From NCBI GenBank assembly GCA_028751875.1, contig CM054134.1, forward strand, positions 72,523,606 to 72,587,605: a stretch of 64,000 bases of DNA. The letters run 5' to 3'. The number at the start of each line of letters is the position of its first letter. Position 1 is the stretch's first letter. A program made the position numbers and the translations under genes. This DNA is from Rapana venosa (lineage: Eukaryota > Mollusca > Gastropoda > Neogastropoda > Muricidae). The notes under the pieces are model-generated. The model did not search any database. It was not told the origin of the DNA and saw nothing but the letters and a program-made list of their open reading frames with translations. Shown here piece after piece: positions 50,116-61,546 of the stretch.

Positions 50116-50271
50116 AAAACCCCCAGAAACACACACACACACACACACACAACCCCAAACAAACAGAGAAAAACGAAACCACAACAAAATCCGAAAACAG
50201 AACACAAACAAAAAGTTCAAATACAAGGAAGAAAAGTACAAAGAACAACGACACAGTCAGCTGAAACCTCC

Positions 50272-50450
50272 CTGACTGCAGTAGCTCGATGGTTAGAGAG
50301 ACGGTCTCCGGATGCATCTCAATCTCAGGGTTCAGGTTCGAGTCACTGCTGCGTTGGGATCTTTCCCTTGGAATTACCATGAGCACTGACTCCACTCCCC
50401 TGCAGGTTTTCCCAGTGAGGTTTTAGACACCGAGCCCTCATAGTATGCGA
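50272..50450 (+). mobile_element. tRNA-like SINE head and body
   Basis: AGTAGCTCGATGGTTAGAGA with GGTTCGAGTCACTG gives A- and B-box-like elements, followed by GACTCCACTCCCCTGCAGG and TTTCCCAGTGAGGTTTTAGA. Confidence 0.6.
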
Positions 50451-51139
50451 ACATAGGGCACAGCATTCTGCGCTTACGCAAATCTATACAGATTTTCTTG
50501 TTCGTGGAAGAGTAGGCTATTCACGTCGTGTAGGCTGTATCATCGTTATGATGATACGGAAATAGCTCTCCACACCCAAGGTTTCACTTGGGGTTGGGTT
50601 ACACTGGGAATGGGCGAAGCATGAGCCAGTGGCTCGTATGATGAACATACGTAGAATTGTCAAGGTATTCCTCAAATGTTGCCTTTACAGGTTTTCTATC
50701 TTGTAGCGAATTCATTAAAAAAACAACAACAACACCAAACCAACTTTGACAAACGTCATTTTTATGATGAGAATGAAGTTGTAGGCTAACTGGTTTGGTG
50801 CACTTGTTTGTTTTCATCCACTTCATTTTCTCAATTTCACACACACACACACACACACTTTTTACTTTTGTAATTGTTCTTGCTGCAGTTTAAGCTGTTT
50901 CAATGCCCCCCCCCCACCCCCCTCACCCCCATCCATCCCATAATTTTGTATTTTTTCTTTTATCTTGTGCACAGACACTAATAGGTAAACACACACACAC
51001 ACACACAACACACGCACACACACACGCACGTATGCACACACCACACACACACAACAACACACACCACAACGTTCTCTATATTTTGTAACACTATCTTTTG
51101 TCTAATATCACCTTGAGTGAACAGACGTTAAATTAAAGA

Positions 51140-51144
<5 letters not shown>

Positions 51145-51198
<54 letters not shown>

Positions 51199-51356
51199 AC
51201 ACATATATATATATATATATATAATTATTCACTGCGAGACCTCGGCTGTGGGAAGCGGCCCTGAAAGTGACACTGATACAGATTCCTTGTCAGGAGGGAT
51301 AGGACGCTGAAAGGGCATAACGTACATTATCGTGTATTGTATACCACTTTTAGTCG

Positions 51357-51391
<35 letters not shown>
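51145..51391. repeat. (CA)n, (TA)n and G33 tracts
   Basis: CA at 51145-51195, TATATA at 51203-51223, and 33 consecutive G at 51359-51391, the longest pure G-run. Confidence 0.92.
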
Positions 51392-51394
<3 letters not shown>

Positions 51395-51675
51395 GCTAAA
51401 GTTAGCTCTTTACGTGAAATGACTGCGGAGGAGAGAGCGTCCCATCTATTGCATCGTCACCACCACCCACTCGTGTCTGTCGGTGAGCAACACATCTGCA
51501 GGTAAGCACATACAACAGGATGTGGCATGCCTTAGGCAGGGTTTCTTTTTACCTGTAAAGAATTCTGAGAATCCAAAGCTTCCGGGTCTTAACTTTCGTT
51601 TATCCACCCTCCTTCCCTCCCTCCGTCTTAAAAAAAAACCTCGAGAAAAACCATCTCGAAACATCGAAACAAGCC

Positions 51676-51677
<2 letters not shown>

Positions 51678-51747
<70 letters not shown>
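51678..51747. repeat. (GA)n microsatellite
   Basis: About 35 GA units. Confidence 0.95.
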
Positions 51748-51749
<2 letters not shown>

Positions 51750-52099
51750 ATTAAGCACACCTAAAGCAAAAATCAAACGACTGAGTATGTCTTTTGTCTT
51801 CTTTGATTTTTGTCCATAAAGGCACGACAGTCTAAACATGTGTATCAATTATGCATCAGTAATTTTCTACCGTAAGTCTACCTACACCGCATAGGTGAAC
51901 AATTAAAAGAAAATGCAGTTGTAGACAATAGAGTGTACACGACGCTGACTTATGTTAAAAATAGTAAAATGTTTAAAGTTTAATTTAAAAAAAAATTTAA
52001 ACAAAACAAAACGAAAAAAAATCAACCTTCCCCTTTAACAACAGCAATAACGAAGTGCACACACACCACACAACACACACACACCACACCAACACACTA

Positions 52100-52345
52100 C
52101 ACACCACCCGAGAGATATATAGGCAGACAGACAGACAGGCAGACAGACACACACACGACCCCTCTCCCCCCCCTCCCACACACACACACCAACACACAAC
52201 ACACACACCCACACACACACCCCTAGAGAGATATATAGGCAGACAGACAGACAGACAGACAGGCAGACAGACCACACACACAACCCCTCCCCTCCCCCCC
52301 CCCCACCACCCACCACCACCACCCCCACACACACACACACACACA
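52100..52345. repeat. 116-bp duplicated compound microsatellite
   Basis: GAGAGATATATAGGCAGACA occurs at 52110 and 52226, each followed by (CAGA)n, CA and C tracts. Confidence 0.75.
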
Positions 52346-52424
52346 CACAACACACACGACCCCCCCCCTCCACACCACACACGTTTGAGTCTGAATCCAC
52401 CCCCCCCCCCTCCACCAACTACTA

Positions 52425-52725
52425 GACCTTGAGTGGTGGTCTGGGTGCTAGTCTTTTAGATGATGCGATAAGCTGAGGTGCTGTGTGCAACACGCATGCA
52501 ACGCACGTAAAAGAACCACGGCAACAAACGAGTTGCATCTGGCAAAATTCTGTAGAAATAACCCACCCTATTCTGATAGAGAAACAAACACATAATGTAG
52601 ACAGGGAAAGACAAAAACAAAACAACAAAACTCATGGGTGGCGCTGCTCTTGTGACCACGCGCTTTCCCCAGGGAGATCAGCCCGAATTCCACGTAGAGA
52701 AATCTGCCGTGACTGAAAGTAGTAT
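52425..52725 (+). mobile_element. SINE family B copy
   Basis: ACCTTGAGTGGTGGTCTGGG, then the central domain, AACGCACGTAAAAGAACCAC and AATCTGCCGTGACTGAAAG. It keeps the segment joining head and central domain that is also seen at 35990-36020. Confidence 0.75.
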
Positions 52726-52793
52726 AAAATAAAAACCCCACCCAAAAACAACAACAACAACGTAACAATACAATAACGTTATAACCCAAACCA

Positions 52794-52829
<36 letters not shown>

Positions 52830-53816
52830 ACGAGGGACAGAACGAGTAAAATCGATGGATTTACGGTTTCTTCTAAAGCTTAAAATTCCAAAGTATATTG
52901 CCAAAGGCGCATGAATATATTAGACGTAGAAGAAAAGAATATTTGACACTTGAATCGTATAAAATTGCTGTGAATGAAGTACTGAAAGACGAGCCACAGG
53001 CGATTGGTCAGCTGACCTTTCTCAGTACATCCTACACCCACAGGCACTTGAATGGTAAAATAATTTTGTGAAGCTGTCCTGGGTTACACACACACACACA
53101 CACCCCGCAAACACACACACACACACACACACACAACCACGCACACACACGCACGCATGCACGCACGCACTCACCCATGCACGCAAAACACACACACACA
53201 CACACACAAGTGGACAGGTGGTCTTGCGATAACGTGAAAACAATCTTTGCAAACAATGCAAAATGACTACTATCAGCGATGAATTTCACTTTCAAAAGAA
53301 CAGTGTTCTGAACTTCCAAAGAATGTTTTACCCGATTAACATCGATCTGTAATTTTGTTCGCTTCAGACAAAAAAGACGTTTTCAAAACGTGGACAAATT
53401 TATAGTCAGGAGTAAAACTGCATAAAGCTGTGAGGAAAAAATACCACCACCACCACCAACAACAACCGAGGACTAAATCTATATTCTACCACATGCAGTG
53501 TTAAAAGATGTTTTTGTTCATGGAAATCACACCCATTACAGTCAACACTATTTCATGAACTTCACCATGCCCCAATAGGGGTTACAAACTAATCATATCT
53601 TCAAAGCTTGGTAACACACCGTCTGGAAATAAACAAAAACTAGATTCATTGTCCAGAAAGCTTAACTCCGCCCATCAATCAATCAAACAATGGGGAAAGG
53701 TCAGGGTCCTAGTGTGTCTTGGGAACACAATTTTCAACCATGGACCTTTGTCAATGCAGACATGTGTTTAGGGTATGTAAAAGAACCCACAGCATCAAGG
53801 ATTACCCAAACAAACT

Positions 53817-53841
53817 TGGGGGGGGGGGGGGGGGGGGGGGG
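53817..53841. repeat. G-run
   Basis: About 24 consecutive G; interrupts what looks like a decayed SINE B fragment (GTAAAAGAACCCACAGCATC at 53777). Confidence 0.85.
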
Positions 53842-54717
53842 AGGAGGGGAAACTCGCAGTGTGATAGGTAAGCGGGTGTACAGGCAGAAACAAGAACTTT
53901 GGGGATAGTACAGTACGTGCTCTTCCCTCAGACTTCCGACTTCCAAGAGTTTATTTCAAGAAACTGCCCCAGGGGGAGGTAGGCCTACACAAAATTGAGC
54001 AATATCACAAGCAGCGGATATGGGCGTGTCAAATTACTCATAACGTAATCCTCCCCCACCCCTTCCCATCTCACAATGCAATCAGTTCAAATTGATTCTT
54101 CCAAAATACCCCTTAGTCCAGTTTTATTCAGTGTGCCTTCTACTGTAGTGAAGTCAAGAGAGGTGTGGGCTTCAGCGATATACTTATCCTGTAGCAGTTT
54201 ATAAACAATACTTGAACATTTGGACTCAATTCTATAAACCAAGTAACATAACATTTTTTATTTTCACTGTAATTTCCACAAGAAGCTGTCCTAGTTCCAG
54301 AAATCCAGGAAGAAAGAAAGTGAAATCAGAGAAGTTATGTGGGTGAACACACACACACACTGCTCTCTGTGAATTAGCTCCTGTCACGCTATTCTGAGTC
54401 CCCTTGCTCCCCTAATCCTCCAGGGTCTTAGGAGCACTGTTTCCAGTTCACGTGCAAGAGCATACGGTAGAGCGGCCCAATCTTTCTCCGTAGAGCGGCC
54501 AAGTCTTTCTCTGTATAATTATAGTAGTAGTAGTAGCTTGTAGCCTACATGCAAACTGGCTGTCTGTCTCTTTCTCTGTGGCCTTTGCCCCTGCTCGTAG
54601 TTTGAAGGACAGTCTTTGTCAGTCCTTTGGCTTTGTATGGCATGACCATACCACGCATCTAAAGTTTAAAAAAAAAAGGCATGCTTTTACTGTGGGTGTG
54701 TCACATTTTGCACGATG

Positions 54718-54764
54718 CCCCCCCCCTCCTCCCGCCCCCCCCCCCCCCCCCCCCCCCCCCCCCG
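54718..54764. repeat. C-run
   Basis: About 45 bases of C with few interruptions, then CCCCGCCGCGCC. Confidence 0.9.
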
Positions 54765-55069
54765 TCCCCCGCCGCGCCATTGTCAGTGTGTGTGTGTGTG
54801 TATCTATCTATCTATCTTTATAGGGGGCTCATATATCAAGGATTTCCGCTGGAAAAAGAGCAGAACATGCTTTGTATCGCATTAGTTTGTAATCATGATT
54901 GTCTGTTGTTGTCTGTAGAGACCTTAGTTGTTGTTACTCCTGTACTGGAAGGGTGATGCAAAACTTGTGCCTAAGTGATATTGTTAGAAGGTTTGTTAAG
55001 TGAGGATGATGTCAGCAATGTTTACAGGTGATGCTGAAATTGCTGCTGCAGCTGTTGTTGCTGCTGATT

Positions 55070-55103
55070 GTGTGTGTGCGCTCGAGCGCGCTTGCGCGCG
55101 CAT

Positions 55104-55134
<31 letters not shown>

Positions 55135-55155
55135 ACGCGCGCGTGTGTGTGTTTG
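55070..55155. repeat. CpG-rich alternating tract
   Basis: GAGCGCGCTTGCGCGCGCAT, (GT)n, then GCGCGCGCGACGCGCGCG; contains overlapping palindromes. Confidence 0.8.
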
Positions 55156-55571
55156 TGGAATAAGCGTGAATATATATTTCCGATACTGTGACATTCGCAC
55201 TTTAATGTGAGCTTGATTTCATGCATTTGCATCGTGCAATTTTGTATGTGTGTCATAGAAAAGCATTTTTATACTTTTCTTATATATATAAACAAGTAGA
55301 ACAGGTTTTTTTTCTGTTCTCCTGTTCCCTTTCATTCATTCAAGCTGTGTTTGTGCAATTTCCATTTTTGTGTGTGAACAATTAATTCCATGATGATAGA
55401 AAATTTCACACCATTTGCTTACAGTAAGTGTGTACTCTGTTGGTTTGAATTTAAAAAAAAATATTAGGGATTTTAATAATAATAATAATAATAATAATAA
55501 TATTGTATGGAATTTATATAGCGCTGAATCTTGTAAAGCAACAAATCAAAGCGCTCAGATGACACTTTTTT

Positions 55572-55800
55572 TCTCTCGAGGATAATGGAATAAGCACTCG
55601 TGTGCTTTTTTTAAAATTATTTTTTTTACTCCAGTCCCCGTGTGTATGCGGTTTTGTAAATTTTGTCATCTGTTCCCACCGGCACACATTGGCCTACTCT
55701 TTCGAAAAGCGGAACAGGATTTAACGTGTGCGCAAGATGTTCTGCATGCGTTCGCACACGGGGCCTCGGTTTATAGTCTCATCCGAAGGACTTTAGGAAC
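55572..55800 (-). mobile_element. SINE family A copy, head missing
   Basis: Starts on the plus strand with CTCGAGGATAATGGAATAAG, has the shared body (GCGGTTTTGTAAATTTTGTC), and ends at the central domain CGGTTTATAGTCTCATCCG. It is a clean, little-diverged copy. Confidence 0.75.
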
Positions 55801-55898
55801 TATCAGTGTCAGGGGGCAGCATAGTTCTGTGCAGTGGTTAGAGAGTCTCTATGTCGTTGTAGTCCAGGGTCTTTAAAACAGTCTAGTCATACATCGGA

Positions 55899-55934
<36 letters not shown>

Positions 55935-56180
55935 GCGCGCGCACGTGCGTGTGTGCGTGAATGCGTACGTGTGTGCGTAAATAATAAGTTTATATGTCTT
56001 TTTTAGTTAATTAAAAAAACCCACCCCATTGCATTCATACTTTAGTGAGTGAGTGAGTGAGTGAGTGTGGGTGTGGGTGTGGGTGTGTGTGTGGGTGCGC
56101 TCGTGTGTGTGTGACATTTTTATTTGAAGTTGTCTTGGAATGTTTTAACCAATATGAAATGCAGTTTTTTGTGTGTGTCT

Positions 56181-56739
56181 TCACCATCATCATCATTAAC
56201 CAATACACCCAGTGGTGTGTAGGGCAGCAACAAAGCGCTTCCACTCCTGCCTATCCTGGGCCAACCTAGTCACTGATCCCCAAGAGTGCTGCATGGCCTT
56301 CATCTCACTTTCTACAGTCCTCCTCCTCCACGTTGCTTTTGGTCTTTCTTTCTTTCTCCTTCCTTCTGGGCTCCAGTGCAATGCTGTTCTTGTGATTGAC
56401 TGTGTGGTCTCTTCGGAGGATGTGCCCAATCCACTTCCACCGTTGTCTGGTGATGATGGCTCCCATGTCTTCTTGCCTGCTTGAGATTAAAGGAAGGAGG
56501 TAAAGGAGTCCCATAACCTATAAGGTCGTAGGGGAGCGAGGCGTCAGAGACCTCACTTCTCTAGGGCCAGCATATTGAGGGCGGCGCCCATCTCCTCTCT
56601 CTTTCTCCTTCCTTCTGGGCTCCAGTGCAATGCTGTTCTTGTGATTGACTGTGTGGGTCTCTTCGGAGGATGTGCCCAATCCACTTCCACCGTTGTCTGG
56701 TGATGATGGCTCCCATGTCTTCTTGCCTGCTTGAGATTA
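56181..56739 (-). mobile_element. LINE reverse transcriptase tail with frameshift, partly duplicated
   Basis: Minus-strand frames 56514-56305 and 56429-56196 encode the C-terminal end of a non-LTR RT: QRWKWIGHILRRD, then after a -1 frame break HWSPEGRRKKERPKATW, SWGSVTRLAQDRQEWKRF and a stop. The stop is followed at once by a (TGA)n-like tail near 56181. A second, almost identical copy of the upstream part lies at 56601-56739 within a tandem duplication; there one extra G removes the break seen in the first copy, but the copy ends early. The two RT tails in the window (here and 34282-34796) are clearly different elements. Non-functional. Confidence 0.85.
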
Positions 56740-56850
56740 AAGGAAGGAGGTAAAGGAGTCCCATAACCTATAAGGTCGTAGGGGAGCGAGGCGTCAGAGA
56801 CCTCACTTCTCTAGGGCCAGCATATTGAGGGCGGCGCCCATCTCCTCTCC
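56352..56850. repeat. 249/250-bp tandem duplication spanning LINE and SINE
   Basis: 56352-56600 and 56601-56850 are near-identical copies; the only difference I notice is one extra G in the second copy. The unit joins LINE coding sequence to the 3' part of the hybrid SINE, so the duplication happened after the SINE inserted. High identity means it is recent, or an assembly artefact. Confidence 0.9.
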
Positions 56851-57037
56851 CTCGCTGCTTTACCTTCCCTGACCCTAAAGAGGGCAGGTACCCATTTACA
56901 GCTGGGTGAACTGGGGGAACTGTACTGAAGCCAAGGCGTGCAAACGGTCACCCATCCAACTGGTAACCACGCTCGACGCTGCTTAACTTGGCTGGGGGGA
57001 AAGCGAATGCTCTGACCACTGAGCTATCCCGGCCCCG
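56740..57037 (-). mobile_element. Complete SINE with hybrid tRNA/5S-rRNA head
   Basis: A 298-bp minus-oriented element flanked by 11-bp direct repeats GCTTGAGATTA (56729-56739 and 57038-57048). The head starts with a tRNA-like 5' half carrying a perfect Pol III A box, TAGCTCAGTGG (57026-57016). It then joins a segment (56991-56945) matching the internal promoter half of 5S rRNA: GTTAAGCAGCGTCGAG, then TTGGATGGGTGACCG, compared with the canonical GCTAAGCAGGGTCGGG and TTGGATGGGAGACCG. A B box is absent. The body ends in a C/T-rich tail. 5S-derived and 5S-tRNA chimeric SINEs are known in animals; I cannot name this family. Confidence 0.8.
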
Positions 57038-57112
57038 GCTTGAGATTATGATACGTAAAATCATAAAATAATTTCAGAGTGCAGACTTCAGAGTTCTCTT
57101 TCCCTCTTTCTT

Positions 57113-57215
57113 CCTCCCCCCCTCCTCCCCCCCCCCCCCCCCCCCCCCCCCCAATCTTCTCTTTCCCCCTCTTCTTCTTCTTCTTCTCCACCAACCGTCC
57201 CTCCCCCACATCTCC
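57113..57215. repeat. C-run and pyrimidine tract
   Basis: About 30 C, then TTC units; strongly one-sided pyrimidine. Confidence 0.9.
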
Positions 57216-57404
57216 CCCCAACCGATCACTCAGAGCAGACAGATGGAATCAACCTGGAGAGTAGTAAACAGGCAGGAAGTGGCGGTCTGACAGGAATTAA
57301 GTAGTGTTCTCTTCACCTGCAAACAATTGCTGTCAATCCCACAGTTCGGAATTTTACCACGCCAACAGAAACGAACCTTGGCAGCTCACCAAGATAAAAA
57401 AAAT

Positions 57405-57433
57405 ATACATCTCTCTCTCTCTCTGTGTCTGTC

Positions 57434-57468
<35 letters not shown>

Positions 57469-57531
57469 ATGTCTCTGTCTGTCTGTCTTCTCTGTCTCTC
57501 TGTCTCTCTCTCCTTCAATTTCAATTTAACG

Positions 57532-57570
<39 letters not shown>

Positions 57571-57572
57571 CT

Positions 57573-57643
<71 letters not shown>

Positions 57644-57720
57644 GTTGTGTGTGTGGTTGTGTGGTTGTGTGTGTGTGGGGGGGGGGGGGATGTTGTGGTG
57701 TGTGGGTGTGTGTGGGTGAG
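57405..57720. repeat. (CT)n and (GT)n block
   Basis: CT, CTGT and CT tracts (57410-57640) then GTGTGG and a G-run. Confidence 0.92.
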
Positions 57721-57839
57721 AGGGTTCGTGTCCATCGCAGTTTTGTAGTATGAGAAGTTTGCTTCTTAGCAAAATGACCTGTGGTTACACAGTACTTTCT
57801 GTTAACTGGAGAAGTAAATTAGGAAACATCTTCTAAAGA

Positions 57840-58062
57840 TAATCATCAACCAACCAACCAGCCAATCAACCAAAAAAATTAAAGCAAAGAAACAACCAAG
57901 CTATCAATCAATCCATAATATATTTGGGAGTAGATAAATAAAGAATGTTCAACTAACCAACCAACCATCAACCAACCAACCAACCAACCAACCAACCAAA
58001 CCACTCACTAACCAACCAACCTACCTACCAACCAACCAACCAACCAACCAATAACTCCCTCG
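57840..58062. repeat. (AACC)n tract
   Basis: Repeated AACCAACC and AATCAATC words over about 220 bp. Confidence 0.88.
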
Positions 58063-58185
58063 ATCACCCGCTCACCCTATGCTGATATTTCTGCAGTTTT
58101 GAATGTCTGACTCAGTCACATTCATTTCTCTACCTTGCGGGTCATTAATCTTCTCTGTTCTGCACTTCGACAAACAACAAAAACG

Positions 58186-58283
<98 letters not shown>

Positions 58284-58284
58284 C
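58186..58284. repeat. (CA)n microsatellite, about 48 units
   Basis: Longest uninterrupted CA tract in the window. Confidence 0.95.
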
Positions 58285-58432
58285 ACACACGCACATATAA
58301 CACAGGCAAGTCGCTGAACGTTCCCAACATTCACGAAGTCCCCTTCTTTGCACATCGCATATTGCATGCTAGGCATGTTAGTGTATCACGCACTAGCCAT
58401 AGCTGGCTACTCTTCTAGGTAAGAGGGAAGAG

Positions 58433-58830
58433 TTTCTTCTTCTTCTTCTTCTTCTTCTTCTTCTTCTTCTTCTTCTTCTTCTTCTTCTTCTTCTCCGAAC
58501 GCTCAGACAGCAACTATTGTTGTCTTGTCATATAAGTGAAAATGCTTTGCGCTGCCGTTAAGCGCCTAACAAGTCAGGCCCAGCGCATCCGATTTCGGCA
58601 TGGGAGAGAATTGTTACCTTTTAAGTCTTTCTGGAAAAAAAAAGCAGGAGAATGGACCAAGAAGGCAAGAACACAGACCAGAAGGAGGTGACAGGAAGTA
58701 AAGGAACAAGGCAGAAACAAAGGGAAGAATAGAAAAGAGGAGAATTCCTAGCGCAGAATTTCCAGAAAGTGGGGATGCTATTTATACTGACAGCTCCCCC
58801 CCCCCCCCCTCCATCCATCCCCCTGGGGAA
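58433..58830 (-). mobile_element. SINE-like family D copy with long (GAA)n tail
   Basis: The plus strand starts with about 20 TTC units (58433-58495), then CAGACAGCAACTATTGTTGT, AAGCGCCTAACAAGTCAGGC and AGGAACAAGGCAGAAACAAA. The long tail suggests a relatively young insertion or later repeat expansion. Confidence 0.75.
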
Positions 58831-59372
58831 AGGAGTTTCTAATGTATGCGCAAAAGAAAAAATTAAAAAAAAAAGTCCTGTCTTCGTTCTCATAGGAACC
58901 TTCGGATGACAGACTCATCAGATAGGACTTGCCTAGGAACGGCGTCAGAAGCAGCACAAAAACGATGCCTCAGCGGTGGGCGACTCGTAGGCTACCTGCG
59001 CCCTTGGTTACTGTCAGATTACAAGTTTGAAGCTCTAACTACAAGGTGAATCCACCCTCGCCACTTCTCCCCCCCCCCCTCCCCTCCTCCACACACACTC
59101 CCCGGACGAAAAACAAACTAAAAACCCAAACCCAAACCAACCAATCAACCATACAGAAAATCACCCAAAACCCCATCAAACCAAACCAAAAAAAAAACAA
59201 CAAACACAAAAAAACATCCATCAAATTCATCATCCATCTCCCCCACTCCCCTCTTCTAAAAAAAACAACTACCACAACTCCCCCCACTCCCCCCCTCCCC
59301 CACCAAAAAAAAAATCCCAACCAAACATAGAAAAAAAAAAAAACAACAAAAACACCCAACCAGAAACAACTG

Positions 59373-59715
59373 ACAGACGCTATAGCCTAGTGGTTAAGAT
59401 CGTTCTTCGACTTCAACCCCTTGTGTCCATGAAGTCGCGGGTTCCAATCTTGGCGGTGTCTGGTGAACAATGGGTGAGGATTTGTGTGTTTTTATATATT
59501 TTTTTTACGATATCCCATGTCAACTTCAAGTACAGACCTACCAGTGTCATAACCGCCTTCGTGTATATACACATGTAGACGATCAAATATGCACGTTAAA
59601 GATCCCGTAGTTCGTATCAGCGCTCGGTGGGTTTCGGAAACACGAACACACCCAGCATACATTCCCCAAGGTCTGAATGCGGCTACCTTCATCGTGGGCA
59701 AAAACGACCGCATAC
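59373..59715 (+). mobile_element. tRNA-derived SINE family C
   Basis: Perfect A box TAGCCTAGTGG (about 59386), B-box-like GGGTTCCAATC, then a body containing GCACGTTAAAGATCCCGTAG, CAGCGCTCGGTGGGTTTCGG and CACACCCAGCATACATTCC. From general knowledge this body type is common in caenogastropod snails. It supports the molluscan assignment. Confidence 0.75.
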
Positions 59716-59759
59716 GCAAAATCTCACCTTTGATAAACCAAAGAACTCTAGCGGAGGAA

Positions 59760-59950
59760 TAAAAAAAGTACCCCCCAACCCCCCCCCCCCCCCCCCAAAC
59801 CCAACAACAACAAAAAACAACAACAAGAAGAGCAAAAACAACAACAACAACACACACATAACACACAAAAACAACAACCCCAAAACCAAACAAGAAAATA
59901 ACGAAACAAACAAAAACAGCACCACCACCACCACCACCACCACCAACAAA
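59760..59950. repeat. C-run, CAA and CCA triplet tracts
   Basis: C16, then AACAACAACAAC words and ACCACCACCACCACCACC (59920-59943). Confidence 0.88.
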
Positions 59951-60318
59951 ACCGAGACGTGGTCTGAAAGCTGCACGTTACACAATTTTTTCTTTAAAAC
60001 CTGCAGATGAAAATTCATTCATTCATTCATTCACGAGGCTGTTTGGCAGACTGACTAACAAAAGACCGATTACAAACAGTGCTAGCTAAGGATAGTAGCG
60101 GGCTGTATATCGTATGCAACGCTGCAATCACCAGCAGTGGCACATTAACAGCAATAAATAATTCATAAGCAATTACTCTTGCAGACGAAGAAGACACTTT
60201 TCCCTTTCTCTGTCTGATTCGTTCGAACCGCGCGAATCGCAGGGAGAATACTTATAACCGATGACTGTCCGTCCGTCCGTGCGTCCATCCGTGTGTGTGT
60301 TGTGTGTTGGTGTGTGGT

Positions 60319-60319
60319 G

Positions 60320-60368
<49 letters not shown>

Positions 60369-60438
60369 TGTGTTGAAGTGAAGTGAAGTCGTCATTTTTT
60401 ATTTCCAGATGGTATATTGAATACGCAATGCATTTTGT

Positions 60439-60473
<35 letters not shown>
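60319..60473. repeat. (GT)n tracts
   Basis: 60319-60367 and 60443-60473. Confidence 0.92.
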
Positions 60474-60475
<2 letters not shown>

Positions 60476-60576
60476 CTGACTGTCTGCAACTGTTTGCATT
60501 TATTTTCTGTCTCTGTCTCTTTCCTCCGCCTCCTTCTTCTGTCTCTCTCTCTCTTCTGTCACGATTATTTTCTGTT

Positions 60577-60578
60577 GA

Positions 60579-60620
<42 letters not shown>

Positions 60621-60720
60621 GCTATCTAGCTATCTATCTATGTATGTATGTTATATATATATATATTATATATATTATATATTTTTTAATATATATATAT
60701 ATTATATTATATATTCTCTA
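60577..60720. repeat. (TATC)n and (TA)n tract
   Basis: About 16 TATC units then TATATATATTATATA palindromic stretches. Confidence 0.92.
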
Positions 60721-60724
60721 TCCT

Positions 60725-60861
60725 GTCTGTCCGTTGCTCGTTTGCGCGCAGCGTGTTTGTGTGTAGTGTGTGTTGTGTGTGTGTGCGTGCGCGCGCGCGC
60801 GCGTGCATACTTGTTATGTTGTGCACCGTGTGTATGTATGTGTTTTGCGTACGTGCGTTGC

Positions 60862-60900
<39 letters not shown>

Positions 60901-61215
60901 CGTGCGCGCGCGCGCGTGCATACGTGTATGTGTGCGCACGCGTGTGTATGTATGTGTTTTGCGTACGTGCGTGCATATGTGTGTGTGCATGTGTGTGTGT
61001 GTGTGCGTGCGTATGTGTAGGTGTATGTGTATATGTGTGCGCGTGCGCGTGTGTTTGCATATGTATTGCGTTCGTGCATATGTGTGTGTGCATGTGTGTG
61101 TGTGTGCGTGCGTATGTGTAGGTGTATGTGTATGTGTGTGCGCGTGCGCGTGTGTTTGCATATGTATTGCGTTCGTGCATATGTGTGTGTGTATGCACGC
61201 ACGCGTGCGCGCTCT
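60725..61215. repeat. Alternating purine-pyrimidine (GT/GC) block
   Basis: Nearly 500 bp of GT, GC and AT steps, including GCGCGCGCGCGCGTGC runs, a sequence class prone to left-handed DNA. The very long open frames here are simple-repeat artefacts. Confidence 0.8.
61005..61206. repeat. 101-bp tandem duplication in GT/GC-rich DNA
   Basis: GCGTGCGTATGTGTAGGTGT starts at 61005 and again at 61106; both copies carry TTTGCATATGTATTGCGTTC. Confidence 0.85.
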
Positions 61216-61492
61216 GTACTTGTGTTGTCATCATATGTGTGTATGTGTACTCTGTACGTGTAAGCAGCTGCTGTTTGTCAATGTTGACACCCCAGTTTTT
61301 CAATCTCCAGCTAGCGTACCTTGGTGAAGTTTGTACTACAGTTGCCAAAGGCTTCTTTCTCCTTTTGTCGCGAACAGCTGACCATAGATTGAAAAAAAAA
61401 ACGAACACAAAAAACCCCCAACAACAAACGCTTGCAGCTGCTGCACTATTTGGAGACATAGATCGGCCTGAAATAGACAGAAGGCACAGCCA

Positions 61493-61502
61493 GAGAGAGA
61501 AG

Positions 61503-61545
<43 letters not shown>
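61493..61545. repeat. (GA)n microsatellite
   Basis: GA tract followed by a short piece (TTAAAGGGCACACATCACAT) faintly like the 11091 repeat. Confidence 0.9.

Positions 61546-61546
<1 letters not shown>

Noticed and set aside
56945..57026. Possible true 5S rRNA or tRNA gene
   Set aside because: Only half of each RNA is present, fused, with insertion-type flanking repeats; it is a SINE head.
59373..59460. tRNA gene suggested by a perfect A box
   Set aside because: B box is imperfect and the sequence continues into a SINE body.
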